This document shows positions 1-8,110 of a stretch of DNA of 64,000 nt, piece after piece (position 1 is the first letter of the stretch; every line of letters starts with the position of its first letter). The notes beneath the pieces are model-generated. The model was not told where the DNA came from and made no database searches. It saw nothing but the letters and a program-made list of their open reading frames with translations. Where the stretch lies: NCBI RefSeq assembly GCF_002803845.1, contig NZ_CP024985.1, forward strand, positions 4,402,001 to 4,466,000, read 5' to 3'. The translations under genes and the position numbers were made by a program. The DNA is from Streptomyces lavendulae subsp. lavendulae. Its GTDB lineage: Bacteria > Actinomycetota > Actinomycetes > Streptomycetales > Streptomycetaceae.

Positions 1-228
1 CGGGCCGCCGGGCGCGGCGAGGCGGCCCGGCGGCGGGTGGACGGGCTCAGCGAGCGGGAGCGCGGTGTGCTGGCACTGCTCGGGGAGGGGCTGTCCAACG
101 CGGACGCGGGCCGCAGGCTGCACATGAGCGAGGCGACGGTGAAGACGTACGTGAGCCGGATCCTGGCCAAGCTGGAGTGCGAGAACCGGGTTCAGGCGGC
201 CCTGCTGGCCAGGGACGCCGGGCTGTAG
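1..228 (+). CDS. C-terminal end of a LuxR/NarL-type response regulator (truncated by window edge)
   Basis: Only the last 75 codons lie in the window; the frame is open from base 1, so the gene begins upstream. The visible part is a LuxR-type helix-turn-helix: LSERERGVLALLGEG opens the domain, SNADAGRRLHMSEATVKTY is the recognition region, and VSRILAKLECENRVQAALLA closes it. This is the DNA-binding end of NarL/FixJ-family two-component regulators, which bind promoter DNA after phosphorylation of an N-terminal receiver. The receiver would be outside the window, so the stimulus cannot be inferred. A solo LuxR regulator is the alternative. The family call is secure; the specific role is unknown. 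Confidence 0.85.
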   Translation, partial: RAAGRGEAARRRVDGLSERERGVLALLGEGLSNADAGRRLHMSEATVKTYVSRILAKLECENRVQAALLARDAGL

Positions 229-296
229 GTACCGTTCGGGCCGACTTGATCGGCGACCGATGCCGATGGGGCGCGAACAGTGCGGGGGCAGCGCGG

Positions 297-1769
297 ATGG
301 TGACGGTACCGAAGCAGCAGACGGGCGACGTGGCGGACGCGGGATCCGTGGACGGTGCGGCCGGTGCGGCGGCGGGACGGGGAAGCGGGCGGATACCCCG
401 CGTCGAGGGCTTCGCGTCGAGGGCCCTGCCGGGCTCCGCGAAGGAGGCCGGGAAGGCGCTGCGGGCGCGGGTGCCGCGGGCGGTCCAGGCGCACTTCGAG
501 GTTCCCGCCGGGCGCCCCGACGCGGTGCGCGCGGTGGAGGAGTCCAACGTCGGCCGCGTCGCCGAGCTGACCCCGATACGCGTGGGCCGGATGGCCGCCA
601 ACCCCTTCGCGTTCCTGCGCGGGGCGGCCGGCCTGATGGCCCACGACCTGTCCGCCGGGCCGGTCACCGGGGTGGGCGCGCAGCTCTGCGGAGACGCGCA
701 CGCGGCGAACTTCGGTCTCTACGGGGACGCCCGCGGGCGCCTGGTCATGGACCTCAACGACTTCGACGAGACCGTGTTCGGCCCGTGGGAGTGGGACGTC
801 AAGCGGCTGGCGGCCTCCCTGGTGCTCGCCGGGCGCGTGGCCGGAGCGGACGAGGACACCTGCCGGGCGGCCGCCCGGGACGCGGTGGGCGCGTACCGGC
901 GGACCATGCGGCTGCTGGCCAAGCTGCCCGCCCTGGACGCGTGGAACGCCATCGCCGACGAGGAACTGGTCTCGCACACCGATGCCCGCGACCTGCTGGG
1001 CACGCTGGAGCGGGTCTCGGAGAAGGCCCGCAACAACACCTCCGCCCGGTTCGCCGCCAAGTCGACCGAGGCCGGGGAGGACGGCGCCCGCCGTTTCGTG
1101 GACGCGCTGCCCGTGCTGCGCCGGGTCGGCGACGGTGAGGCCGCGGCCGTGGCCGCCTCCCTGGGCCCGTACCTGAAGACCCTCTCGGGGGACCGGCTCC
1201 CGCTGCTGGCCCGGTACGCGGTCCAGGACGTGGCGTTCCGGGTGGTGGGCACCGGAAGCGTGGGCACCCGGTCGTACGTGGTGCTGCTGCAGGACCACCG
1301 GGGTGAGCCGCTGGTGCTCCAGGTGAAGGAGGCGCGGCCGTCGGTGCTGCTGCCGCACCTGCCGGGGCTGGGCTTCCACGCGCCGCAGGAGGAGCACGAG
1401 GGCCGCCGGGTGGTGGCCGGGCAGAAGATGATGCAGGTGGTCTCCGACATCCTGCTGGGCTGGACCACGGTGGAGGGCCGGCCCTTCCAGGTCCGTCAGT
1501 TCCGCAACCGCAAGGGCAGCGTGGACCCGGCGGCGCTGGCCGTCGACCAGATCGACGACTACGGCCGGATGACCGGCGCCCTGCTGGCGCGGGCGCACGC
1601 GCACAGCGCGGATCCGCGGGTGCTGGCCGGGTACTGCGGCAAGAACGAGGAACTGGACGAGGCCGTCGCCACCTTCGCGGTGGCCTACGCCGATCGCAGC
1701 GAGGCCGACCACGCGGACCTGCTGGCGGCGGTCAGGGCGGGGCGGATAGCGGCGGAGTTCGGCGTCTGA
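297..1769 (+). CDS. DUF2252 family protein (kinase-like fold)
   Basis: A 490-residue protein of the DUF2252 family, which is common in actinobacteria and has no settled function. The ATG at 297 (MVTVPKQQTG) is chosen because upstream in-frame codons run back into the previous gene. The conserved core has GDAHAANFG (about residues 132-140) and DLNDFDETVFGPWEWDVKR (about 152-170). These resemble the catalytic-loop and metal-binding Asp signatures of aminoglycoside-phosphotransferase-like kinases, so a small-molecule or protein kinase activity is possible but inferred. No signal peptide or membrane segment is visible. It lies about 70 bp downstream of the regulator gene, and the parS-like repeat array follows its stop. 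Confidence 0.85.
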   Translation: MVTVPKQQTGDVADAGSVDGAAGAAAGRGSGRIPRVEGFASRALPGSAKEAGKALRARVPRAVQAHFEVPAGRPDAVRAVEESNVGRVAELTPIRVGRMAANPFAFLRGAAGLMAHDLSAGPVTGVGAQLCGDAHAANFGLYGDARGRLVMDLNDFDETVFGPWEWDVKRLAASLVLAGRVAGADEDTCRAAARDAVGAYRRTMRLLAKLPALDAWNAIADEELVSHTDARDLLGTLERVSEKARNNTSARFAAKSTEAGEDGARRFVDALPVLRRVGDGEAAAVAASLGPYLKTLSGDRLPLLARYAVQDVAFRVVGTGSVGTRSYVVLLQDHRGEPLVLQVKEARPSVLLPHLPGLGFHAPQEEHEGRRVVAGQKMMQVVSDILLGWTTVEGRPFQVRQFRNRKGSVDPAALAVDQIDDYGRMTGALLARAHAHSADPRVLAGYCGKNEELDEAVATFAVAYADRSEADHADLLAAVRAGRIAAEFGV

Positions 1770-1785
1770 GGGGCGGAGGGCCGCC

Positions 1786-1881
1786 GTGTTTCAGGTGGGC
1801 CGTGCTTCAGGTGAGCCGTGTTTCAGGTGAGCTGTGTTTCACGTGAGCTGTGTTTCACGTGAGCTGTGTTTCACGTGAAAC
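1786..1881. repeat. Six 16-bp tandem repeats grading into a perfect parS site
   Basis: Six contiguous 16-bp units lie at 1786-1801, 1802-1817, 1818-1833, 1834-1849, 1850-1865 and 1866-1881. The first reads GTGTTTCAGGTGGGCC and the last GTGTTTCACGTGAAAC. Units 1-3 carry TTCAGGTG and units 4-6 carry TTCACGTG. Only the last is completed into the parS palindrome. The array therefore looks like a parS half-site duplicated in tandem and decaying away from the intact copy. It occupies nearly all of the space between the DUF2252 gene and the J-domain gene. Confidence 0.9.
1868..1881. promoter_or_regulatory. parS centromere site (ParB binding), perfect palindrome
   Basis: GTTTCACGTGAAAC matches the 14-bp Streptomyces parS consensus exactly and is flanked by T and A, extending the palindrome to 16 bp. 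ParB binds such sites and, with ParA, organises and segregates the origin region, notably during sporulation. It lies 33 bp upstream of the J-domain gene start and forms the end of a tandem repeat array. Confidence 0.93.
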
Positions 1882-1913
1882 ATGGCGCGCCGCGCTGGCC
1901 GTAGGCTGGCCGG

Positions 1914-2744
1914 GTGAGCGAGCAGACCGAGCAGACAGTTCCCGAAGAGCCCGCCGCCTCCGGTGACGAGCGGCCCGAGGCGCGGCTCGACCGGGCCGTG
2001 CGGGCCGCCGAGCAGGCGCTGATCGAGTTCGAGATCGCCGTGGAGACCTTCCGGGTGGAGGTCGAGAACTTCTCCCGGCTCCACCACCAGAAGCTCGGCC
2101 CGATGTACTCGCGGCTGGACGAGCTGGACGCGCTGATCGCGGAGGCGAAGGCGGCCCGCAGCGGCGACCCCGAGGACCTGCGGCTGGCGCGCGAGGCGCG
2201 GGCGCTGGTCATGCCGATGCCCGGCGTGGAGGAGCTGTTCCACGACTGGCTGGACTCGGACGGCATCTCCGACGACGCGTCCGCGATGCTGACCGACCGC
2301 TCCGTGAGGCCGCCGGAGCGCGTGCGGCCCTCGGAGGAGGTGCGCCGGCTGTACCGGGAGCTGGTCCGCCGGGCGCACCCGGACCTGGCCCAGGACGAGG
2401 AGGAGCGGGCCCGCCGGGACGCCTTCATCGTGCGGGTCAACGCCGCCTACGGGCGGGGCGAGGAAGGGCTGCTGCGGGAGCTGGCCGAGGAGTGGGCGGC
2501 CGGGCCCGTGCCGCAGGCCCCGCGGCCGAGCGAGAGCGAGGAGCTCTACGCCCGGCTGGAGTGGCTGGCACGGCGCAAGGAAATGCTGTCGATGGTGGCC
2601 GGGGAGCTGGAGGACAGCGCGATCGGGGCGATGCTGCGGATGGCACCCGACGACCCCGACCGGCTGCTGGAGGAGATCGCGGAGCAGCTGCTCGCGCAGG
2701 TCTCCGAGCGCGAGGCGGAGCTGGCGGCCTTCGGGACCCCCTAG
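1914..2744 (+). CDS. J-domain-like coiled-coil protein
   Basis: A 276-residue soluble protein starting at GTG 1914. Residues 20-90 are rich in Glu, Ala and Leu and likely form a coiled coil. The segment around 140-180 reads as a divergent J-domain: VRRLYRELVRRAHPDLAQ holds the diagnostic HPD triad at about residues 155-157, followed by a helix ending in VNAAYGRG. J domains stimulate DnaK-type chaperones through HPD, so a co-chaperone or a partner of a dedicated Hsp70 is likely. A second helical segment fills the C-terminus. No zinc-finger or G/F region of classical DnaJ is present. The start lies just downstream of the parS array, so transcription must begin in or near it. Confidence 0.75.
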   Translation: MSEQTEQTVPEEPAASGDERPEARLDRAVRAAEQALIEFEIAVETFRVEVENFSRLHHQKLGPMYSRLDELDALIAEAKAARSGDPEDLRLAREARALVMPMPGVEELFHDWLDSDGISDDASAMLTDRSVRPPERVRPSEEVRRLYRELVRRAHPDLAQDEEERARRDAFIVRVNAAYGRGEEGLLRELAEEWAAGPVPQAPRPSESEELYARLEWLARRKEMLSMVAGELEDSAIGAMLRMAPDDPDRLLEEIAEQLLAQVSEREAELAAFGTP

Positions 2745-2803
2745 TGGTGCGCGGGTTCCGATAGGTTGGCGGGCGAGACCCGCGAAGAGAGAAGGCGACA
2801 GTT

Positions 2804-3148
2804 ATGAACCTCGGACCGCTTCCCTCGGTGGACGCCGCCTCGGTGCCGGCCGAAGGCTTTGTCCTGGACGTCCGTGAGGACGACGAATGGGCGGCCGGGC
2901 ACGTCGAGGGTGCGCTGCACATCCCGATGAGCGACTTCGTCGCCCGCTTCGGCGAGCTGACCGAGGCCATCGAGGACGGCCGCCGGGTCCACGTGATGTG
3001 CCGGGTCGGCGGGCGCTCCGCGCAGGTGACCCAGTACCTGGTGCGCCAGGAGATCGACGCCGTGAACGTCGACGGCGGGATGCAGGCGTGGGAGGGCGCG
3101 GGGCGCCCGATGGTGACGGACAACGGGAACCCGGCCTTCGTGCTCTAG
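2804..3148 (+). CDS. Single-domain rhodanese-like sulfurtransferase
   Basis: A complete 114-residue rhodanese domain. It has the N-terminal LDVREDDEWAAGHVEGALHIP signature (about residues 21-41) and the active-site loop CRVGGRS, with the presumed persulfide-carrying Cys at residue 66. Single-domain rhodaneses move sulfane sulfur between thiols or serve in signalling. A six-residue loop of this kind fits sulfur rather than phosphatase (Cdc25-type) substrates. An AG-rich stretch (agagagaaggcgaca) precedes ATG 2804 and supports the start. It is separated from the J-domain gene by about 60 bp and may be cotranscribed. The physiological acceptor is unknown. Confidence 0.88.
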   Translation: MNLGPLPSVDAASVPAEGFVLDVREDDEWAAGHVEGALHIPMSDFVARFGELTEAIEDGRRVHVMCRVGGRSAQVTQYLVRQEIDAVNVDGGMQAWEGAGRPMVTDNGNPAFVL

Positions 3149-3154
3149 GTCCGC

Positions 3155-4297
3155 TCAGGCGAGGGGGTGGGCGGCCAGCAGGTCGCCCAGTGCCTCCTCG
3201 TGCGCCGCGGCAGGGCCCAGCTGGAGCTCCAGCTGCTTGGCCCAGGCGTGGTAGCGGTGCAGCGGGTAGTCGGTGTCGGCGCCGAAGCCGCCGTGGAGGT
3301 GCTGCGCGGTCTGTACGACCCGGCGCACGCCCTCCGAGGCCCAGATCTTGGCGACGGCGACATCGCCGGAGGCGGGCAGCGGGCCGCCCGCGCCGTCCGT
3401 CGCCGCGTCGAGCCGCCAGGCGGCCTGCCAGAGGGTGACCTCCATGGCGCGCAGGTCGATGTAGCGGTCGGCGGCCTGGACCGCGACGGCCTGGAAGGTG
3501 GCGACCGGGAACCCGAACTGTTCGCGCTTGCTCGTGTACCGGCTGGTCATGGTGAGCACCTTCTCGCCGAGTCCGAGGGCGAGGGCGCAGGTGCCGGTGG
3601 TCAGGATCCGGTGGAGCCGGTCCCAGGCCCCGGGGGCGTCGATCACATGGGCGGCGGGGACGCGGACCCCGTCCAGGGTGAGTTCGGCGAAGCGTTCCCC
3701 GCTGGTGGAGTACTGGTCGGCGAGCGTGAGCCCGGCGGTGTCGCGCGGGACGAGCGCGAGGACGGCCTCGCCGTTCCCGCCGTGGGCGGGTACCGCGATC
3801 CAGTCGGCGCTGTGCGCCCACGGGACCGAGGTCTGGAGCCCGTCCAGGACCCATGTGCCCTCCTCGCGGCGGGCGGTGACGGCCAGTTCGGCGGGATCGT
3901 GGCCGGTGCGGCCGTGGGCGGCGACGGTCAGTACGAGCGCGCCGCGCCCGGCGTCGGCCAGCAGGGCGGCGGCCAGTTCGGGGCCGCCGTGGGCCTGGAC
4001 GGTCATGGCCGTGGCGCAGTGTTCCAGGAGCGGGACCCGGGCCAGTACCCGGCCGGCCTCGCGCAGCACGAGGCACAGGGCGATGACGTCCAGGCCGGCC
4101 CCGCCGTGTTCCTCGGCGAGGACGAGGCCCAGCAGGTCGGAGCCGGCCAGTGTGGCCCACAGGGGCCGGTCGAACTCCTCCGCGACGGCGCCCGGGGTGA
4201 GTGCGGGGCTGGGCACGCGGTCGGGGGCGACGTCCGCGAAGACGGCCTTCGCCGCCTCGACCGCGGCCTGCTGTTCCTCGGTGAAGGTGAAGTCCAC
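3155..4297 (-). CDS. Acyl-CoA dehydrogenase family protein
   Basis: A 380-residue flavoprotein of the acyl-CoA dehydrogenase superfamily, which makes an alpha,beta double bond in acyl-CoA thioesters using FAD. GTG 4297 (VDFTFTEEQQAAVEAAKAVF) is chosen because a strong GGGAGGA ribosome site precedes it and this is the family's usual N-terminus. The open frame continues upstream but only as an antisense shadow. The middle domain contains GGAGLDVIALCLVLREAG, and the C-terminal helical domain begins YTSKREQFGFPVATFQAVA, a typical family signature. It ends six bases after the convergent rhodanese gene. It lies downstream of paaE but 125 bp away with its own palindromic operator, so it is probably regulated separately. 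Substrate not predictable. Confidence 0.85.
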   Translation of the reverse strand: MDFTFTEEQQAAVEAAKAVFADVAPDRVPSPALTPGAVAEEFDRPLWATLAGSDLLGLVLAEEHGGAGLDVIALCLVLREAGRVLARVPLLEHCATAMTVQAHGGPELAAALLADAGRGALVLTVAAHGRTGHDPAELAVTARREEGTWVLDGLQTSVPWAHSADWIAVPAHGGNGEAVLALVPRDTAGLTLADQYSTSGERFAELTLDGVRVPAAHVIDAPGAWDRLHRILTTGTCALALGLGEKVLTMTSRYTSKREQFGFPVATFQAVAVQAADRYIDLRAMEVTLWQAAWRLDAATDGAGGPLPASGDVAVAKIWASEGVRRVVQTAQHLHGGFGADTDYPLHRYHAWAKQLELQLGPAAAHEEALGDLLAAHPLA

Positions 4298-4342
4298 TGC
4301 CTGTCCTCCCGCGCGCACCGGATCCCGGTCGTGTCCGTTCAG

Positions 4343-4362
4343 ATCTGACGGTGCGTCAAGAT
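4343..4362. promoter_or_regulatory. Palindromic operator upstream of the acyl-CoA dehydrogenase
   Basis: ATCTGACGGTGCGTCAAGAT contains the perfect inverted repeat TGACG-GTG-CGTCA (4346-4358), about 45 bp upstream of the acyl-CoA dehydrogenase start. Its size and position suit a TetR-family repressor of fatty or acyl-CoA metabolism. The element differs from the ACCGNNCGNNCGGT sites of the paa and bkd genes, so a different regulator is expected. Function is inferred. Confidence 0.5.
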
Positions 4363-4422
4363 AGAACACGGCGTGGGAAAAACACAGCCCGTCGGGGGAT
4401 CCGGAGGCGGGGGCGGGCAGGG

Positions 4423-5559
4423 TCAGCGGTCGAAGTCGATCTCCACTTCCTCGGAGACCGCGTGGGACTGGCAGGCCAGCACGAACCCGGCCTCGGTCTC
4501 CTCCTCCTCCAGCGCGAAGTTGCGCTCCATCCGCACCTCGCCCGTGACGAGGAACGCCCGGCAGGTGCCGCACACCCCGCCCTTGCAGGCGTACGGGGCG
4601 TCCGCGCGGCCCCGCAGCACGGCGTCCAGCAGGGACTCGCCGTCCTGCACCGGCCAGGTGCCGGAGCGGCCGTCGAGCCGGGCGGTGACCCGGCCGTGGG
4701 CGGGCGCCGCGCTCGTGGGGGCCGGGACGGCCGGGGTGGTGTCCTCGACGTGGAAGACCTCCTCGTGCACCCGGGTCCGGGCGACGCCGAGGGCGCCCAG
4801 GGCCCGCTCCGCGCCCTCCACCAGTCCGTACGGCCCGCACAGGTACCAGCCCGTGACCTCGGGGACCGGCAGCAGCGCGGGCAGCAGGGAAGTCAGCCGC
4901 GCCTCGTCGAGCCGGCCCGAGGGCAGACCGGCCTCCTGCTCCTCGCGGGAGAGCGCGGTGACCAGCTGGAAGCGGTCGGGGTAACGGTCCTTGAGGTCGG
5001 CGACCTCCTCCAGGAACATCGTCGACGCGGCCGTGCGGTCGCCGCGCACCAGGCAGAACCGGGCGTCGGGCCGGGCCGCCAGCAGGGTGGCCGCGATCGA
5101 CAGGACCGGGGTGATGCCGCTGCCGCCGACGATCGCCGCGTAGTGCGCCCCGGCCGGGGCGGCGGCCGGGTCCAGGGTGAACCGTCCGGCCGGGACCATC
5201 ACGTCCAGCTCGTCCCCGGCGGCGATCTCCTTGTGCGCGAAGGTGGAGAACTCGCCCCCCTCGACCAGCCGCACCCCGACCCGCAGCACCGCCGGGCCCG
5301 GTCCGTCGGCGGCCGGGGCGGGGGAGCAGATCGAATAGGTGCGGCGGACCTCCGCGCCCTCCCCGGCGGTCCGGCGCAGCGTGAGGTGCTGGCCGGGCGC
5401 GTGCCGGTACTCGGCGCGCAGCTCCTCGGGGACGGACAGGGTCAGCGCCACCGAGTCGTCCGTCAGCCGGTCGACCGCGGCCACCGTCAGCCGGTGGAAC
5501 GCGCCGTGGCGGGCGGGGCGCGGGCTGCCGGCGGGTGCCGGGGGCACTGACACGGCCAT
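4423..5559 (-). CDS. paaE: Phenylacetyl-CoA 1,2-epoxidase reductase subunit PaaE
   Basis: A 378-residue iron-sulfur flavoprotein that passes electrons from NADPH to the PaaABC di-iron epoxidase. The N-terminal ferredoxin-reductase module carries the flavin motif RRTYSICS and the nicotinamide-site GGSGITPVLS. The C-terminus is a plant-type [2Fe-2S] ferredoxin with CKGGVCGTC and, further on, FVLACQSH, supplying the four cluster cysteines. Length and domain order match E. coli PaaE, with a slightly longer N-terminus. It is the last gene of paaABCDE; its ATG follows the paaD stop directly. It works in the cytosol in aerobic phenylacetate degradation. Confidence 0.93.
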   Translation of the reverse strand: MAVSVPPAPAGSPRPARHGAFHRLTVAAVDRLTDDSVALTLSVPEELRAEYRHAPGQHLTLRRTAGEGAEVRRTYSICSPAPAADGPGPAVLRVGVRLVEGGEFSTFAHKEIAAGDELDVMVPAGRFTLDPAAAPAGAHYAAIVGGSGITPVLSIAATLLAARPDARFCLVRGDRTAASTMFLEEVADLKDRYPDRFQLVTALSREEQEAGLPSGRLDEARLTSLLPALLPVPEVTGWYLCGPYGLVEGAERALGALGVARTRVHEEVFHVEDTTPAVPAPTSAAPAHGRVTARLDGRSGTWPVQDGESLLDAVLRGRADAPYACKGGVCGTCRAFLVTGEVRMERNFALEEEETEAGFVLACQSHAVSEEVEIDFDR

Positions 5560-6063
5560 CTACAGCTCCTTGAAGTGGTCGAACGGTTCGCGGCAGGCCA
5601 CGCAGCGGCGCAGCGCCTTGCACGCGGTGGAGGAGAAACGGCTGAGCAGCTCGGTGTCGGTGGATCCGCAGTTCGGGCAGCGGACCGACAGGGTGAGCGG
5701 CACCGGTCCGCCGGCCGAGTGCGGGCGGGGCGGGGCGATGCCGAACTCGGCCAGCTTGCGGCGGCCCTCGGCGGTGATGTCGTCCGTCGACCAGGCGGGG
5801 GACAGGACGGTGGTCACGCGGACGTCGGGTATGCCGTGGCCGGTCAGGGCCCGCTCGATGTCGGCGGACATGGCCTCGATGGCCGGGCAGCCGGTGTAGG
5901 TGGGCGTGAGGGTGACCTCCACGTGCCCGTCCTCGTGCATCGTGACGCCGCGCATGACGCCCAGCTCGGCGAGGGTGAGCACCGGCAGCTCCGGATCGGG
6001 CACGGAGCCTGCCAGCTCGGCCAGCTCCGCCTCCAGACGGGTCTGCGCGGCGGCGGTCACCAC
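5560..6063 (-). CDS. paaD: Phenylacetyl-CoA epoxidase subunit PaaD
   Basis: About 167 residues. The N-terminal half is a MIP18/DUF59-type domain with VPDPELPVLTLAELGVMRGV and TPTYTGCPAIEAM. The C-terminal half has a zinc-binding motif CPNCGS...CVACREPF. PaaD is essential for the epoxidase and is thought to help mature or insert its metal centres rather than catalyse. Two in-frame GTG codons compete, at 6063 and 6060. The second overlaps the paaC stop as GTGA, the coupling used throughout this operon, so the true protein may be one residue shorter. It lies between paaC and paaE, the canonical order. Confidence 0.92.
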   Translation of the reverse strand: MVTAAAQTRLEAELAELAGSVPDPELPVLTLAELGVMRGVTMHEDGHVEVTLTPTYTGCPAIEAMSADIERALTGHGIPDVRVTTVLSPAWSTDDITAEGRRKLAEFGIAPPRPHSAGGPVPLTLSVRCPNCGSTDTELLSRFSSTACKALRRCVACREPFDHFKEL

Positions 6064-6791
6064 GACGCCCCCGGGTGGCTGCGGTGCAGGTGCTGCATCT
6101 CCGCGAGCAGCCGCCCGAACGGTTCGGTGTGCAGGCCCTGGCGGCCCGCCCCGGCGGCCCAGGCGCCCGTACGGGGTCCCTCGGGCAGGGCGAGGCCGGC
6201 CCGGTCCAGTACGGCGCCCAGGGCGGCCAGCCAGCGGGTCTCCAGGGCGGCCGGGTCCACGTCCAGGCCGTCGACCGGCTGGAACATCTCCCCGGTGAAC
6301 CTCCACAGCGCGTCCAGCGCGGCCCGCATCCGGGACCGGCTCTCCTCGGTGCCGTCGCCGAGGCGCAGCGTCCACTGCTCGGCGTGGTCCCGGTGGTAGG
6401 CGGTCTCCTTCACGGCCTTGGCCGCCAGCGGGGCGAACGGGCCGTTCCCGGCGGCGAGCTCGGTGTAGAGCTCGTGCTGGTAGAGGGAGAAGTAGAGCTG
6501 GCGGGCGATGGTGTGGGCGAAGTCGCCGTTGGGCTGCTCGACCAGCTGGAGGTTGCGGAAGGAGCGCTCCTCGCGCAGGAAGGCCAGCTCGTCCTCGTCG
6601 CCCGCCATGGACAGCAGGATGCGGGCCTGCCCGAGCAGGTCGAGCGCGATGTTGGCGAGCGCGACCTCCTCCTCCAGGACGGGGGCGTGGCCCGCCCACT
6701 CGCCGAGGCGGTGGGAGAGGATCAGCGCGTCGTCGCCGAGGGCCAGGACGGCCGCGGTGGCGGTGGTGCTCTCGGTGCCGGTGCTGCTCAC
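6057..6791 (-). CDS. paaC: Phenylacetyl-CoA epoxidase structural subunit PaaC
   Basis: A 244-residue ferritin-like helical protein that forms the heterodimeric core of the epoxidase with catalytic PaaA. Recognisable segments are LGDDALILSHRLGEWAGHAP, ANIALDLLGQAR and AYHRDHAEQWTLRLGDGTEES. In the family PaaC lost most iron ligands and stabilises PaaA. GTG 6791 is chosen because it overlaps the paaB stop as GTGA, and it gives an N-terminus of the normal length. The gene end overlaps paaD the same way, so the operon is translationally coupled. Confidence 0.93.
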   Translation of the reverse strand: MSSTGTESTTATAAVLALGDDALILSHRLGEWAGHAPVLEEEVALANIALDLLGQARILLSMAGDEDELAFLREERSFRNLQLVEQPNGDFAHTIARQLYFSLYQHELYTELAAGNGPFAPLAAKAVKETAYHRDHAEQWTLRLGDGTEESRSRMRAALDALWRFTGEMFQPVDGLDVDPAALETRWLAALGAVLDRAGLALPEGPRTGAWAAGAGRQGLHTEPFGRLLAEMQHLHRSHPGASW

Positions 6792-7072
6792 AGGTGACGC
6801 ACCCCCTCGGGGATCTCGTAGAAGGTGGGGTGCCGGTAGGGCTTGTCGGCGGACGGGGCGAAGAACGGGTCCCGCTCGTCCGGGGAGGAGGCGACGATCT
6901 CGGTGGAGGGCACGACCCAGATCGAGATGCCCTCGCCGCGCCGCGTGTAGAGGTCGCGGGCGTTGCGCAGGGCCATTTCCGCGTCGGGGGCGTGCAGGCT
7001 GCCCGCGTGCGTGTGCGAGAGGCCGCGGCGCGAGCGCACGAACACCTCCCACAGGGGCCAGTTCTGCGTCAT
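6788..7072 (-). CDS. paaB: Phenylacetyl-CoA epoxidase subunit PaaB
   Basis: A 94-residue protein beginning MTQNWPLWEVFVRSRRGLSH, a near-invariant PaaB N-terminus. It also has HAGSLHAPDAEMALRNARD and the C-terminal ADKPYRHPTFYEIPEG. PaaB is a small bridging subunit that lets PaaAC heterodimers assemble and couple to the reductase. Length is normal for the family. The start overlaps the paaA stop as ATGA and the end overlaps paaC as GTGA. Confidence 0.95.
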   Translation of the reverse strand: MTQNWPLWEVFVRSRRGLSHTHAGSLHAPDAEMALRNARDLYTRRGEGISIWVVPSTEIVASSPDERDPFFAPSADKPYRHPTFYEIPEGVRHL

Positions 7073-8073
7073 GCCTGTACCTCTCGTCCGGTGCTGGTGT
7101 GCTTCTCGGCGTACGCCGCGGCCGCGTCGCGGACCCAGGCGCCTTCCTCGTGCGCCGTGCGACGCTGGTTGATCCGCTGTTCGTTGCAGGGGCCGTTGCC
7201 CTTGAGGACGTCCCAGAACTCGGCCCAGTCGATGGCGCCGAAGTCGTGGTGGCCGCGCTCCTCGTTCCACTTGATGTCGGGGTCCGGCAGGGTCAGGCCG
7301 AGCGACTCGGCCTGGGGGACGGCGATGTCGACGAAGCGCTGGCGCAGCTCGTCGTTGGAGTGGCGCTTGATCCGCCAGGCCATCGACTGCGCCGAGTGCG
7401 CCGACTCGTCGTCCGGCGGGCCGAACATCATGAGCGAGGGCCACCACCAGCGGTCGACGGCGTCCTGGGCCATGGCGTGCTGGGCCTCGGTGCCCCGGGA
7501 GAGGGCGAGGAGCAGCTCGTACCCCTGGCGCTGGTGGAAGGACTCCTCCTTGCAGATCCGGACCATCGCGCGGGCGTAGGGGCCGTAGGAGCAGCGGCAG
7601 ATCGGCACCTGGTTGGTGATCGCCGCGCCGTCCACGAGCCAGCCGATCGCGCCGACGTCCGCCCAGGTCAGGGTGGGGTAGTTGAAGATCGAGGAGTACT
7701 TCTGCTTCCCCGCGTGCAGCTTGTCGAGGAGCTCGTCGCGGCTGGTCCCGAGGGTTTCGGCGGCGCTGTAGAGGTAGAGGCCGTGGCCGGCCTCGTCCTG
7801 GACCTTGGCCATCAGGATCGCCTTGCGGCGCAGGGAGGGCGCACGGGTGATCCAGTTGGCCTCGGGCTGCATGCCGATGATCTCGGAGTGGGCGTGCTGG
7901 GCCATCTGGCGGACCAGTGAGGCGCGGTACTCGTCGGGCATCCAGTCGCGCGGTTCCACGCGCTCCTCCGCCGCCACGGCGGCGTCGAAGGACGCCCGCA
8001 GCTGATCCGCGAGGTCCCCGGACCGCGCGTCCGCTGTGCTTGACGTGCCCGTTTCCGGGGTCACTGCGACCAT
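7069..8073 (-). CDS. paaA: Phenylacetyl-CoA epoxidase catalytic subunit PaaA
   Basis: A 334-residue di-iron oxygenase subunit that epoxidises the aromatic ring of phenylacetyl-CoA with O2. Carboxylate/histidine ligand segments visible include MAQHAHSEIIGMQPEANW, VQDEAGHGLYLYSAAE (an ExxH motif) and CKEESFHQRQGYEL (a second ExxH). The C-terminal half contains IKWNEERGHHDFGAIDWAEF. The protein is slightly longer than E. coli PaaA at its N-terminus, where a low-complexity extension occurs. It is the first gene of paaABCDE. A TetR-type operator core lies 38 bp upstream of the start, so expression is probably induced by phenylacetyl-CoA. Confidence 0.95.
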   Translation of the reverse strand: MVAVTPETGTSSTADARSGDLADQLRASFDAAVAAEERVEPRDWMPDEYRASLVRQMAQHAHSEIIGMQPEANWITRAPSLRRKAILMAKVQDEAGHGLYLYSAAETLGTSRDELLDKLHAGKQKYSSIFNYPTLTWADVGAIGWLVDGAAITNQVPICRCSYGPYARAMVRICKEESFHQRQGYELLLALSRGTEAQHAMAQDAVDRWWWPSLMMFGPPDDESAHSAQSMAWRIKRHSNDELRQRFVDIAVPQAESLGLTLPDPDIKWNEERGHHDFGAIDWAEFWDVLKGNGPCNEQRINQRRTAHEEGAWVRDAAAAYAEKHTSTGREVQA

Positions 8074-8110
8074 CCCGGCCCCCTGTCAGAGTGTGCCGTC
8101 CGCCCGACCG

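Noticed and set aside
1786..1881. CRISPR array
   Set aside because: Repeats are contiguous 16-mers without spacers and contain the parS half-site.
4298..5623. Apparent fusion of an N-terminal region to the acyl-CoA dehydrogenase
   Set aside because: The upstream codons lie within paaE in another frame and have no domain; GTG 4297 has a strong ribosome site.
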